Assembly: GCA_948470335.1 (NCBI GenBank) | Contig: CAOKOL010000007.1 | Span: 55,043 to 119,042, forward strand | DNA: 64,000 bases | From: an uncultured Lachnospiraceae bacterium | GTDB taxonomy: Bacteria > Bacillota > Clostridia > Lachnospirales > Lachnospiraceae | Reading direction: 5' to 3' | In this document: positions 18,154 to 28,100 of the stretch, piece after piece | Position numbering within the stretch: the first letter of the stretch is position 1 | How the letters are laid out: each line of letters begins with the position of its first letter | Program-made: the position numbers and the translations under genes | The notes under the pieces: model-generated | Seen by the model: only the letters and a program-made list of their open reading frames with translations | Told to the model about the DNA's origin: nothing | Database searches by the model: none

Positions 18154-19551
18154 TTATTCCCGCGGACAGGTTCCGTCTGCTCCGCCTGCTAAAATCCCGA
18201 TGATCTCATTCAGATGCATTCCGTTGGACCCTTTCAGCAGAATCAGATCTTCCGGTTCCGCAATTGCTTTCAGGGCCTTTGCCGCCGATGCGTTATCCAT
18301 AAAATACTGAACGCGGGCTTTCGGGCAGGTTTCCTCCACGCCCCGGCCGATCTCTCTGGCCCGTTCTCCGATCATCAGATATTCCCCTATATTCAGGGAA
18401 CCTCCAAAAGCCCCTGTCTCATAGTGAAACAGAGGAGAATCCGGCCCAAGCTCCCACATATCGGCCAGCACGGCGATTCGCTTTCCCCGGCAGTCCATGG
18501 AAGACAGCACCTGCAGGGCGGCTTTCATGGAATCCGGGCAGGCGTTATAGCTGTCGTCAACCAGATTCAGGCCGCCGGCTTTCAGAAGCTCCAGCCTGCG
18601 GGGAAACCCCTGAAACCCTTCAACAGCCGCCACAGCCTGTTCCATGGGTACGCCCAGCTCGCAGGCTGCGGCCACGGCTGCCAGACCGTTCATTACATTA
18701 TGAATCCCCGGCACACCCAGCCTGACCGGAATCTGCCGGCCGTTCCTCAGAATATGAAATACCGCACGGTTTTCTTCGGTATGAACTTCCACGGCCCGGT
18801 AATCACAGTTTTCGCCCATGCCGTACCACACCTTCCGAAAAGGCTGTTCCGGGCCGTATTTGCGCAGCATATCGTCGTCCCCGTTCAGAATCAGAAGGCC
18901 GTCCGTCTTCATCCCGTCGGTGATATGCAGCTTTTCCTGGCAGATTCTGTCTCTGGAGCCCAGGCTCTCAATATGGGAGATTCCGATATTCGTTACTACG
19001 GCCGCATCCACACGGGCAATCTGAGAGATAATCCCCATCTCCCCCGGCAGGCTCATTCCCATTTCCAGCACGGCCGCCTCATTTTCCGTCCCGATCTGGG
19101 ACAGAGTCATGGGAACCCCCAACTGGCCGTTATAATTGCCGTGGGTGCCGCATACCCGAAAGCCGGCGGCCAGCGCCCTGCTGACCATCTCCCGTGTGGA
19201 GGTCTTTCCCACGCTGCCGGTGACGCCGACCATGATAAGGGATAGCCGTCTCCGGTAGTAAGCCCCGATATCTTGCAGCGCTTTCCGGCTGTCCCCGATC
19301 AAAACCAGCGGCTTTCCGGCAGGAACCTGTACCTGGTCCGTCTCCGTCAGGCAGGCTGCCGCGCCGGAGGCAAAGGCCGCCGATAAAAATCTGTGACCGT
19401 CCGTCCGTTCCCCGCGAAAGGGAATAAACAAGTCCCCTTCTTCTATTTTCCTGGAATCAATTACCAGGTGATTCACCGGTGTTTCTTCGGCGCCCTGCAG
19501 CAGCCGGCCGCCGGTGGCTTCCAGAATCTCCTTTATGGTCATCCGATCCAT
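18154..19551 (-). CDS. murF: UDP-N-acetylmuramoyl-tripeptide--D-alanyl-D-alanine ligase
   Basis: 465 residues. It adds D-Ala-D-Ala to the UDP-MurNAc-tripeptide, the last cytoplasmic step of the muropeptide. The N-terminal UDP-substrate domain (NHLVIDSRKIEEGDLFIPF) is followed by an ATP-binding central domain with GVTGSVGKTSTREM and ISHIESLGS, then the C-terminal domain with DDSYNACPDSMKAAL. It is preceded by murE with a 16-bp gap, so the two steps are co-transcribed. Confidence 0.95.
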   Translation of the reverse strand: MDRMTIKEILEATGGRLLQGAEETPVNHLVIDSRKIEEGDLFIPFRGERTDGHRFLSAAFASGAAACLTETDQVQVPAGKPLVLIGDSRKALQDIGAYYRRRLSLIMVGVTGSVGKTSTREMVSRALAAGFRVCGTHGNYNGQLGVPMTLSQIGTENEAAVLEMGMSLPGEMGIISQIARVDAAVVTNIGISHIESLGSRDRICQEKLHITDGMKTDGLLILNGDDDMLRKYGPEQPFRKVWYGMGENCDYRAVEVHTEENRAVFHILRNGRQIPVRLGVPGIHNVMNGLAAVAAACELGVPMEQAVAAVEGFQGFPRRLELLKAGGLNLVDDSYNACPDSMKAALQVLSSMDCRGKRIAVLADMWELGPDSPLFHYETGAFGGSLNIGEYLMIGERAREIGRGVEETCPKARVQYFMDNASAAKALKAIAEPEDLILLKGSNGMHLNEIIGILAGGADGTCPRE

Positions 19552-19567
19552 ACTGTCTTTTTCCCCC

Positions 19568-21031
19568 TCACATCAAACCGCAGTCAGCAAGGCATTCTTT
19601 TGCCACGGCGCTGTCCAGAAACGGATGGCGGACACCCTCCACCTCCTGGTAATCCTCATGCCCTTTGCCGATAATGGCAATCAGATCGCCCGGCTGTCCA
19701 TGTTCAACGGCATAACGGATCGCTTCTCCCCGGTCGGGAATTTCTATATAAGCGCCCTCTGTTTTTGCCAGGCCGGTTTTGATATCGTTTAAAATATCCT
19801 CCACCTTTTCCCACCGGGAATTATCCGCCGTAATAATGCACAGATCCGCCATCCTGCCGCCGATCTCTCCCATATCATACCGTCTGGATTTATCCCGGTT
19901 TCCGCCGCAGCCAAACAGACAGACCAGCCGGCCCGGCTTATAGGCCCGCAGCGTCTCCAGCAGGCTGTGCATACTGACCGCGTTATGGGCATAGTCCACA
20001 ACCACCGAAAATTCCCCGGTATAAACCCGCTCCATTCTGCCGTTTACCGTAATTTCATTTAACGCTTCCGTCACGGCTTTTTCGCTGATCTTCAACTCTT
20101 TTGCCAGACAGATGGCCGCCAGCGCGTTATAGGCGTTAAACAGTCCGGGAATATTGACCCGTACATGGAAGTCTGCCGCCCCGTTCAGGTCAAAGGCAAT
20201 GCCTAAAAATCCGTGCTCCGATAAATACTTCACATGGTCGATATACAGATCTGCTTTCGGATTCAGTCCGTAGGTCATCAGGCTGCCTGCGTGGTCTTTC
20301 GCCGCCTGTTCAAAATGTTCGTCGTCCATATTTGCGATGCCGCGGCGGCAGATTTTCAGCATTTGGCTCTTATAGTACAGGTATTCTTCAAAATCCGCAT
20401 GTTCATCGGGTCCGATATGGTCAGGCGAAATATTGGTAAATACGCCGTAATCGAAGGTAATTCCCTCTACCCGGTGCATTTTCAGCCCCTGGGAGGACAC
20501 TTCCATAATCATATACCGGCAGCCCGCTTCCACCATCTGCCGGAAATAGTTCATCAGCTCATAGGATTCCGGCGTGGTATTTTTCGTGGGATACAGTCTG
20601 CCGTCGATATAAGCGCCGTTGGTGCCGATCATACCCACTTTGTTTCCCGCTTTTTCCAGAATCCCTTTCATCATATGGGTGGTGGTGGTTTTTCCCTTGG
20701 TGCCTGTGACGCCAATGGTAATCATCTGATCTGTGGGACGGCCGAAATAAATGTAGGACATCCGGGCCAGAGCGGCGCGGGCCGAATCCACCCGGACCAC
20801 CGTAACCCTTCCTTCCACTTCCACATCCTTTTCCACCACGACCGCAGCCGCACCGGCTTTTACCGCAGCCGGAATAAACTGATGCGCGTCATTTTTCGTA
20901 CCGCTGATACACAGGAATACGGAGCCCGGTTCCACTTTTCTGGAATCGTAGACCAGAGAGGTGATTTCCACATCCTCCCTTCCCTGTTTCAATTCATAGG
21001 TTACATGTTCCAACAGTTGGCAAAGCCGCAT
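19568..21031 (-). CDS. murE: UDP-N-acetylmuramyl-tripeptide synthetase (probably meso-diaminopimelate adding)
   Basis: 487 residues. Adds the third residue of the stem peptide to UDP-MurNAc-L-Ala-D-Glu. The Mur ligase P-loop GVTGTKGKTTTTHM, KNTTPES, the carbamylated-Lys region (EEYLYYKSQMLK) and the C-terminal domain (FGCGGNRDKSRR) are present. The amino-acid specificity motif, usually DNPR for diaminopimelate enzymes, reads DNSR here. The retained Arg argues for diaminopimelate, but the Pro to Ser change is unusual. RBS GGGGGAG precedes the ATG. It starts a murE-murF-priA run. Confidence 0.93.
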   Translation of the reverse strand: MRLCQLLEHVTYELKQGREDVEITSLVYDSRKVEPGSVFLCISGTKNDAHQFIPAAVKAGAAAVVVEKDVEVEGRVTVVRVDSARAALARMSYIYFGRPTDQMITIGVTGTKGKTTTTHMMKGILEKAGNKVGMIGTNGAYIDGRLYPTKNTTPESYELMNYFRQMVEAGCRYMIMEVSSQGLKMHRVEGITFDYGVFTNISPDHIGPDEHADFEEYLYYKSQMLKICRRGIANMDDEHFEQAAKDHAGSLMTYGLNPKADLYIDHVKYLSEHGFLGIAFDLNGAADFHVRVNIPGLFNAYNALAAICLAKELKISEKAVTEALNEITVNGRMERVYTGEFSVVVDYAHNAVSMHSLLETLRAYKPGRLVCLFGCGGNRDKSRRYDMGEIGGRMADLCIITADNSRWEKVEDILNDIKTGLAKTEGAYIEIPDRGEAIRYAVEHGQPGDLIAIIGKGHEDYQEVEGVRHPFLDSAVAKECLADCGLM

Positions 21032-21079
21032 TTTCGCTCCCCCTATATATGCAATGATATTGTGGTTTTTTACTCTTTA

Positions 21080-24000
21080 CTACTCTATCTGATTTTCCGC
21101 CAAATATGTTTCAAATTCTTCCATGGTCATAAGAATTTTTCTCGCCTTGGTTCCTTCCTCGTCTCCCACCACGCCTGCTGCGGCCAACTGGTCCACGATT
21201 CTGGCCGCCCGGTTAAAGCCGATTTTAAAGGCTCTCTGCAGCATGCCGCTGGATGCTTTTTCCTTTTCGATCACAAACCGGCCTGCGCGGACAAAGTAAG
21301 CGTCCAGATCAGAGGCGCCGCCCTGGCTGCCGGGCAGTCCGTTCTGTTCCGCGGAAAGCTGCATCTGTACGGCGCTCTGATAAACCGGGCCGTCCGTATT
21401 CTCCGCCAGGAACTGCACAACCGACGAAACCTCCGTGTCAGAGACAAAGGCGCCCTGGAGCCGCACCGGCTTGGGGTACCCGGAAGGAGAAAAGAGCATA
21501 TCGCCTTTTCCCAGCAGCTTTTCCGCGCCGTGCATATCCAGAATGGTTCGGGAATCCACACCGGAAGAAACGGCAAAGGCAATCCGTGACGGCATATTGG
21601 CCTTAATCAGACCGGTGATCACGTTAACTGACGGACGCTGGGTGGCCAGCACCAGATGAAGCCCCGCTGCCCTGGCCAACTGGGCCAGACGGCAGATGGC
21701 ATCTTCCACCTCTCCCGGCGCTACCATCATCAGATCTGCCAGCTCGTCCACGATAATCACGATCTGCGGCAGCGGTTTCAGCGGATCTCCGTTCGGTCCG
21801 GTTCCCAGCTTCGTCACCTTCTCGTTATAGCCCGCCAGATCCCGCACGCCGTATTCCGCAAATTTATTATAACGGTTATCCATCTCCGCCACCGCCCAGT
21901 TCAGAGCGCCGGCCGCCTTTTTGGGATCCGTCACCACAGGGATCAGCAGATGGGGAATGCCGTTGTATACACTCAGCTCCACCACTTTGGGGTCCACCAT
22001 AATCAGTTTGACCTCCTCCGGCTTCGCCTTATAAATCAGACTCATAATCAGCGTATTGATACACACCGATTTTCCCGATCCCGTCGCCCCGGCAATCAGC
22101 AGATGGGGCATACTGGCCAGATTGGTGACAATAATTTTCCCCGCCAGATCCTTTCCCACGGCAAAGGCCAGTTTGGAGGGATGTCTGCGGAATTCTTCCG
22201 ACTCAATCAGCTCTCTGAAAAATACCGTGACCTTTTCCTTATTCGGTACCTCGATGCCCACTGCTGCCTTGCCGGGAATGGGCGCCTCAATCCGGATGTC
22301 CTCCGCCGCCAGATTCAGCTTGATATCGTCGGTAAGAGAAACAATCTTGCTCACCTTGACGCCCTGCTCCGGCGACACTTCAAACCGGGTGACGGCAGGG
22401 CCGCAGCTAATATTGGTCACGCTGACGCCCACGCCGAAGCTTTTTAACGTCTGCTGTAATTTAATGGCCGTCTCTTTCAATTCAAAATTTTTATTCGCCG
22501 ACGCTGCTTTTCCCGATACCGGCGTCAGCAGATGGACCGGCGGAAAACGGTATTCTCTGGGCGGCGCGCTGGGAACAGGCGGCGGTGCAGGATTCCGTAC
22601 CGCCGCGTTCTGGCCGGCCGCGGTCTGTAAGCTGCCGGAGCCTGTGGTCATCCGGCCTGTTCCCGCACCGTTCGGACCGCCGGATATCTGGCCTGTTCCT
22701 GCGCTGGCATAACTGCCGGATATCTGGCCTGTCCCTGTGCTGGCATAACTGCCGGTATTCTCAGAAGTCCCGGAAAGCTTTGCCGAAAATCCGGCTGCCT
22801 GAGAAATCTCCTCCACCAGATCCTCCGGTTTTACCTCCACCTCGATGACTTTTCCTGATGCCGTGGAGACTGTTCGGGTATCCACCTGTGCTGCGGAACG
22901 CTTGAAACTGAATTCCCCCTGCTGTTCGCCGGGCTGTCCGCCGGATTCCGGCACATGTTCCGCCAGTTCCGGCTGTGCCGCCGAACTGGAGTATCCCTTC
23001 TCCTCCGGCTGCCCTTTTATTCCGGCGGCGGCTGTCTGTCCGGATAAGACCGTTCCTCCGTCCGGTTCCGGATCAGCCAGCTCTATGTATTCCAACCCCC
23101 CGGTGCCTCCGTCCGACGCCTGTTCTCTTCCTTCTGTCTGCCATGCCGGATGCTCCACGGCGTCCAGTTCATCCAGCGTTCTCGTATCTTTTCGGATAAA
23201 AAGCGGTTCCATCTCACGGGAGATTGCAGAAAACCAGTCTTCTTCATCCGCGGTTTCCTCAGCCGCCTGATGTCTGGCCGCGGACTCTCCCGAATCGTCA
23301 GCCCCGTTCCTGTCCGGATACAGAGACAATATTTTTTCCTCTCCGGCGGCTGACAGGTCAGGTTCCTGCATCTGCTCAAACTGTTCTCCGGGATAAACCG
23401 CGGTCATCGGGTCCGGAATCCCCGCAGGAAGCTCACCGAATTCATCTGTTTCCTTCAAAATGGGATCCCTTACCATCCCTTTCATCTTGCGGTCTGTCCG
23501 CATCTGATTCTCCAGCTCCTGTTCCCGCTGTTCCTTTTCGATTTTTTTTCGTTCTCTTACCTGCGCCCGGCGCTCATCATACTGTTCTCTTCTCTGATAC
23601 ATATCCTGACGGGCCGAAGAATAAATGCGTTTGCTGCGCCGCTTCACCGGCTGGAAGAAAGACCTGCCCGTAATCAGAACCGTCAGCAGAATCAGTCCGA
23701 TCACCAGCACCACCGCCATGCCCCAGACACCCAGCACCGGCCGCAGCAGCGCGTTCAGAACCCCTCCCAGCAGGCCGCCGCTGATCCCCTTTTGCCCGGC
23801 TTCAAAATATACGGCCAGCTCCCAGGTCTGTTCAGGAACTGTCTTGCTAAACAGTTGAAGAACGCCGCAGAGCAGCCAGAAAGCCACAACCGCCGCCCAC
23901 AGTCTCAGCATGGCTGTCAGGTTGCTGCGGTTAGAAATAAAAAACACCATTACCCCAAAAAAGAAAAAGGGAAACACATAGCCCAGCACCCCTGTTGTCC

Positions 24001-24238
24001 CGTGCATAAAAGCATACAGACGCGTTCCCAGGCTGCCGCACAGATGCAGGTTGCTGAGCAGCAACAGAATCGACACCGCCATAGCCAGCAAAAATAAAAT
24101 CTCATCCAGAAAAACCACGGAAGATTCCTGCTGTTTCTTCACGGTACCGCCTTTCCTGGCGCTGCTCTGCCTGTTTTTTGTCCCGGTCTTTTGACTGCCG
24201 CCGGATTTTTTTGCATTGCTTCCTTTACTGGCTGCCAT
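21080..24238 (-). CDS. ftsK: FtsK/SpoIIIE-family DNA translocase
   Basis: About 1052 residues from the ATG giving MAASKGSNAKK, which has AGGAGG 7 bases upstream; a longer frame adds 29 residues without an RBS. It has a basic N-terminal tail and about four membrane helices. A long low-complexity linker contains Gly/Ser/Thr repeats. The motor domain has a Walker A (AGATGSGKSVCIN) and Walker B (IIVDELADLMM), and a C-terminal gamma winged helix (SSGMLQRAFKIGFNRAARIVDQL) that reads orienting DNA sequences. The protein moves chromosomal DNA through the septum during division or sporulation. Its start overlaps the end of the upstream membrane protein gene by 14 bp. Confidence 0.95.
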   Translation of the reverse strand: MAASKGSNAKKSGGSQKTGTKNRQSSARKGGTVKKQQESSVVFLDEILFLLAMAVSILLLLSNLHLCGSLGTRLYAFMHGTTGVLGYVFPFFFFGVMVFFISNRSNLTAMLRLWAAVVAFWLLCGVLQLFSKTVPEQTWELAVYFEAGQKGISGGLLGGVLNALLRPVLGVWGMAVVLVIGLILLTVLITGRSFFQPVKRRSKRIYSSARQDMYQRREQYDERRAQVRERKKIEKEQREQELENQMRTDRKMKGMVRDPILKETDEFGELPAGIPDPMTAVYPGEQFEQMQEPDLSAAGEEKILSLYPDRNGADDSGESAARHQAAEETADEEDWFSAISREMEPLFIRKDTRTLDELDAVEHPAWQTEGREQASDGGTGGLEYIELADPEPDGGTVLSGQTAAAGIKGQPEEKGYSSSAAQPELAEHVPESGGQPGEQQGEFSFKRSAAQVDTRTVSTASGKVIEVEVKPEDLVEEISQAAGFSAKLSGTSENTGSYASTGTGQISGSYASAGTGQISGGPNGAGTGRMTTGSGSLQTAAGQNAAVRNPAPPPVPSAPPREYRFPPVHLLTPVSGKAASANKNFELKETAIKLQQTLKSFGVGVSVTNISCGPAVTRFEVSPEQGVKVSKIVSLTDDIKLNLAAEDIRIEAPIPGKAAVGIEVPNKEKVTVFFRELIESEEFRRHPSKLAFAVGKDLAGKIIVTNLASMPHLLIAGATGSGKSVCINTLIMSLIYKAKPEEVKLIMVDPKVVELSVYNGIPHLLIPVVTDPKKAAGALNWAVAEMDNRYNKFAEYGVRDLAGYNEKVTKLGTGPNGDPLKPLPQIVIIVDELADLMMVAPGEVEDAICRLAQLARAAGLHLVLATQRPSVNVITGLIKANMPSRIAFAVSSGVDSRTILDMHGAEKLLGKGDMLFSPSGYPKPVRLQGAFVSDTEVSSVVQFLAENTDGPVYQSAVQMQLSAEQNGLPGSQGGASDLDAYFVRAGRFVIEKEKASSGMLQRAFKIGFNRAARIVDQLAAAGVVGDEEGTKARKILMTMEEFETYLAENQIE
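22630..22762 (-). repeat. short tandem repeats in the ftsK linker
   Basis: Within ftsK the DNA repeats a unit encoding GSYAS(T/A)GTGQIS, with a third degenerate copy ending GAGTGRM. The near-identity of the DNA copies suggests recent slippage expansion in a flexible linker between the membrane and motor domains. Confidence 0.7.
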
Positions 24239-26486
24239 GCATATGCCTCCTGTCCCTGAAAATGAATAAACTTTTAAAAACTGACCTGTTCTTTTGTTCC
24301 GCCCGCAAGACCGCGCCGAAAACAACCGCTGCCGCCAGACTGACCAGAAAACATCCTCTCCATAAAAGAGTGCCCTTATACCGGACTGTCAGAATTCCCC
24401 TTCCCGGCGGAAGGGAAACGGTCAGATAAGAATGATTTCCCGGATGTGATGTCAGTCTGACAGGTTTCCCCTCAGATTGTCCGGATGCATCCTGATACAG
24501 AATCTCATAACCGGGATAATAGAAAGCCGCCAGCTCCACATCTGCCGGCTCTGTTCCCCACAGACCGTATACAAAACGCATGTGCGTTCCCTGTTTTTCA
24601 TATTCCTCCACAACAAAACCGTCGTGTTCCGACAGCGGAACCGAAGGACGGGCCGTCACATCGTTCAGATCCGCTCCCTCATACAGATACTCGCCTCCCG
24701 CAATATTATCACAATCAGCCACTTCTTCTTTCATCAGAAAGATTTCGCCCCGTGACAGATCATCCATATAGGATCCGGCCGGCAGCAAGGTAAAAAGCAG
24801 GGCGGCCAGCAGAATCCCTTTCGGATGATCAGACCGGTCCCGCAGCCAGCAGGCTCCCGCCCCGGCGCAGAATGTCAGAAATACCGTTGCGCAGGTAAGA
24901 AACCGCCAGGGAAACTGGAAAAAAGAAAAAAAATCTGCCAGAACCGGTATCCGGAACAGGGCGCTCCAGGGAAACCACTGGGTTGCCATCAGCGCAAACA
25001 GAATGCCCAGGCCCAGACAAAGCGCCGGCATTTTTTTCTCCCGCCCGTATGTGCCCACTGCCAGCCCATACAGGAAACAGGCCGAAAAAAAGAGGAGCGC
25101 GATCCCGATGCAAAGGGGCATTTTCCCGCTCAGACTCTCTCCCACAAAGCTGGTGTCTCCCCGGCTCAGCGGAAAGACCTGAAACAACTGCAAAAAGGAA
25201 AGAGCGATATTTTCAAACTGCAGCCGCATGGAACCGGTGCGCAGGTCTTCCCGAAACATCTGTAAAAAGGGCACAACAAACCAGAGGTTCAGCAGTATGG
25301 TCCATACACCTGCTTTCACCAGCGCGAAAAACCGCTGTTTTTGCAGCAATTGTCTGATGAAAACAAGACAGAAAATCACAATGATAAACAAGACAAATGC
25401 GGTGGAAATCACATGACTTTGCAGTACAAAACCGCAGCCGGCGGTCAGCCACGGCCATTTTTTTTCATCTTTTTCCAGAATCTCATACAGCCCATATACC
25501 ACCAGAGGCAAAAAAGTCATAGCCAGCAGCTCTCCCACGGCAAAGCGGGTACACTGATTGATCAGGCGGTACATGGCAAACGTATATAACAGGCTGCAGA
25601 TCCGGGCCGCAAACCCGGAAGAAAAAATCCGGAATCCGCAGAAATACATCATACCTGCGGTCATCAGATTCACCGCCAGCATAAAAAGCCCCACCGCCGT
25701 CACCATTGATACGCCCGCCGCCCGGAAAAGCGCCGGCATATATAAAAACAACTGGGGATATAAAAGAGGCGCCCCATAGCCGTATCCGCTCACGGCGTCC
25801 GGCTGCATATATACGGGAAACTGCCCGTCTTTCAGTCCGGCGCAGATTTCTTCGATTCTTGCCAGATGGAATATCATATCATGACCTTCGGTCAGATAAC
25901 TGTTAAAAAAAGGCAGAGTGGATAAAAGGCCAAGGGCCAGAATCCACAGATACACATTCCGCCCCGGACTGTTTTTCCGGTCCAGCCAGACCCATACCGC
26001 CAGCAGAACAAAGGCTGTTATGCCGATGGCAAACCGGTCGGTACAGACGGGAGCCTCCGACTGAATTACCACATTTTTCACGGAGAGACGGCCTGTCCCG
26101 TTATAATATGTGCAGACCGTTATATCCCTTCCGTTTTCCTCCAGTTGCAGCGTCAGTTCCCGGCAGGAAGGGGCGGCCAGAAGATTCCCTTCCATATTGT
26201 CAAAGGCTTCGTTTTCGGAAGTTATATAGAACGTATTGTCATCCGTATCCGTATCATAGGTGATCGTAATCACATACCGGCCCGGCGGAAGACTGATTTC
26301 CGGCGTGGCCGCCAGCGCGCCGCCATACCCGCCCTCCTCATCTATGGTCAGTGAATCCTGATAAAACCGCTGCAGGGTCGCATAGTTAAACTCCCTGCGG
26401 TAACGGTCCTGGTCCGCCGACAGGGCTGTCCATAACAGGATCAAAAATATGATTCCGATATAGATGATCCGCTTTCGTTTTTCCAT
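24225..26486 (-). CDS. polytopic membrane protein related to PTPS-related/GT-C glycosyltransferases
   Basis: About 753 residues from the ATG giving MEKRKRIIYIG, preceded by AAGGGGG. An N-terminal helix is followed by an extracytoplasmic beta-rich domain (about 30-140). Then come ten or more membrane helices with a first loop containing SYLTEGHDMIFHLARIEEI, and a C-terminal extracytoplasmic domain with one last helix. The arrangement fits the 6-pyruvoyl-tetrahydropterin-synthase-related membrane family, thought to be GT-C-type glycosyltransferases using lipid-linked sugars. The acceptor is unknown. It overlaps the ftsK start, so the two are translationally coupled. Confidence 0.75.
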   Translation of the reverse strand: MEKRKRIIYIGIIFLILLWTALSADQDRYRREFNYATLQRFYQDSLTIDEEGGYGGALAATPEISLPPGRYVITITYDTDTDDNTFYITSENEAFDNMEGNLLAAPSCRELTLQLEENGRDITVCTYYNGTGRLSVKNVVIQSEAPVCTDRFAIGITAFVLLAVWVWLDRKNSPGRNVYLWILALGLLSTLPFFNSYLTEGHDMIFHLARIEEICAGLKDGQFPVYMQPDAVSGYGYGAPLLYPQLFLYMPALFRAAGVSMVTAVGLFMLAVNLMTAGMMYFCGFRIFSSGFAARICSLLYTFAMYRLINQCTRFAVGELLAMTFLPLVVYGLYEILEKDEKKWPWLTAGCGFVLQSHVISTAFVLFIIVIFCLVFIRQLLQKQRFFALVKAGVWTILLNLWFVVPFLQMFREDLRTGSMRLQFENIALSFLQLFQVFPLSRGDTSFVGESLSGKMPLCIGIALLFFSACFLYGLAVGTYGREKKMPALCLGLGILFALMATQWFPWSALFRIPVLADFFSFFQFPWRFLTCATVFLTFCAGAGACWLRDRSDHPKGILLAALLFTLLPAGSYMDDLSRGEIFLMKEEVADCDNIAGGEYLYEGADLNDVTARPSVPLSEHDGFVVEEYEKQGTHMRFVYGLWGTEPADVELAAFYYPGYEILYQDASGQSEGKPVRLTSHPGNHSYLTVSLPPGRGILTVRYKGTLLWRGCFLVSLAAAVVFGAVLRAEQKNRSVFKSLFIFRDRRHMHGSQ

Positions 26487-26557
26487 CACAGCCCCCTTGT
26501 TTATGATCCTTTTACAACTCATGGGAAATTATAGCACAGGACAGAACATATGTCCAG

Positions 26558-27886
26558 TTACCCCTTTTTCAGTTTCCATACTTCTTTTAAAAGCAGCAGA
26601 GCCGGCTTATAGCAATCCGCAGGCACACAGGAACAGGAAAGCAGAAATTTTTTTACGGTCCCTTCTTCTTTCACGGGAATCAGCGAAATGCCGGCTTCCT
26701 CCGCTCTGACGGTCATCTCCTCCAGCGATAACGGAGAGGAAATCTCCATCCGGATATAGAATCCGGCCTGTCCCATGGCCGCCTCCGCTTCCCCTGCGAA
26801 AACATCCTCAATCGTATCGCATAACTGTCTGGCCTTGCCGGTATACAGCCTTTTCGCCTTTCTGATCTGACTGCCCAGATGCCCGTCCCTGATAAACTGA
26901 CAGAGGGCGATCTGTTCCGTTTTCGAGGCAGTCTGATTATAGAAATCCTTTCTGGCCTCATAAGCCTCCCGAAGACTGGGCGGCAGAATCATAAAACTGA
27001 TTCTGATCGAAGGCAAAAGCAATTTGGAAAACGTACTGACATAGATCACCCGTTCTCCTCCGGCCAGTCCCTGGAGGCAGGGCGTGGGCCGGTTCATATA
27101 ACGGAACTCACTGTCATAGTCATCCTCGATAATGAATTGTCCGCTCTGCTGTGCATCCCGGATCAGCTCCATACGCGCCGTCACCGGCATAACATCTCCC
27201 CACCGGGTCATCTGAGAGGGCGTGACATATAAAACATCCGCCGCTTCGGGAGAATCACACCGCCGAAACCCGTGATCCTCAAATACGGCGGAACCCTGTT
27301 TGAACCGGGGATTCTGAACAAATACTTTTTTTCCCGCACCCAGCAGCGGACATAAGATATGCAGAAGGCTCTGAACGCCCGCCCCCACAATCACATCCTC
27401 CGGCCTGCACACCGCGCTTCTGTTCTCTGACAGATACCGGCAGATCGCCTCCCGCAGCTCATATTCCCCCTGGGGCTCGCCGTAGGACAGCAGCCGCTCG
27501 TCCTGGCGCAGAGCGCTTTTTACATATCGGCGCCACAGATCAAAATCAAAACTCTCCTGGTCCAGCGCCGAGGATGCAAAGGGATATTCAATCGCTTTTT
27601 TCCCCTTTTTCCCTTTCGTCTGCCGCTCCTGATTTTTCTGTTCGTTCTGTCCTCTGTCGGTAACGTAAAAACCGCTCTGGGGTCTGGACATAATATACCC
27701 GTCGGCCGCCAGATACATATAGGCCGATTCCGCCGTCGTCCGGCTTACCTGCAGCCGGGCGGCACACAGCCGCACCGAAGGCATCTTCGTCCCCGGCGGC
27801 AGTTTTCCTGCCACGATCAGATCCTTATAATACTGATACACCTGAAGATACCGGGGGATCTTCGTGTCACTCCACATCACAGCCAT
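26558..27886 (-). CDS. MocR/PdxR-type GntR-aminotransferase regulator
   Basis: 442 residues. The N-terminal GntR winged helix (YYKDLIVAGKLPPGTKMPSVR, then VSRTTAESAYMYL) is fused to a fold-type I aminotransferase domain. The PLP-binding Lys is in STFSKLLLPSIRISF, and the pyridoxal-binding Asp and Tyr lie in EDDYDSEFRY. MocR proteins use PLP as an effector and often act on a divergent gene. Here the divergent gene is the radical SAM protein at 28101, across an AT-rich 214-bp spacer. No pdxST genes are in the window, so calling it PdxR would go too far. Confidence 0.92.
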   Translation of the reverse strand: MAVMWSDTKIPRYLQVYQYYKDLIVAGKLPPGTKMPSVRLCAARLQVSRTTAESAYMYLAADGYIMSRPQSGFYVTDRGQNEQKNQERQTKGKKGKKAIEYPFASSALDQESFDFDLWRRYVKSALRQDERLLSYGEPQGEYELREAICRYLSENRSAVCRPEDVIVGAGVQSLLHILCPLLGAGKKVFVQNPRFKQGSAVFEDHGFRRCDSPEAADVLYVTPSQMTRWGDVMPVTARMELIRDAQQSGQFIIEDDYDSEFRYMNRPTPCLQGLAGGERVIYVSTFSKLLLPSIRISFMILPPSLREAYEARKDFYNQTASKTEQIALCQFIRDGHLGSQIRKAKRLYTGKARQLCDTIEDVFAGEAEAAMGQAGFYIRMEISSPLSLEEMTVRAEEAGISLIPVKEEGTVKKFLLSCSCVPADCYKPALLLLKEVWKLKKG

Positions 27887-28100
27887 AACTGTCCTTTAAA
27901 AAATTGATATTTTTGACTATTTTATTTAAGGCAATTTTATTTTATTCTAAATCATAGCTATCGTAAAGTCAACATTGCCGTCAAAAGCCGAAACCGACCG
28001 GGCACACGGCCCGGAACTTCATGCCGGAAACGCATGGAACGCCCCGCGAAACAGCGGCGGCAGACCCGATAAACGATGAACAACGCAAAGGAGGATTCCC

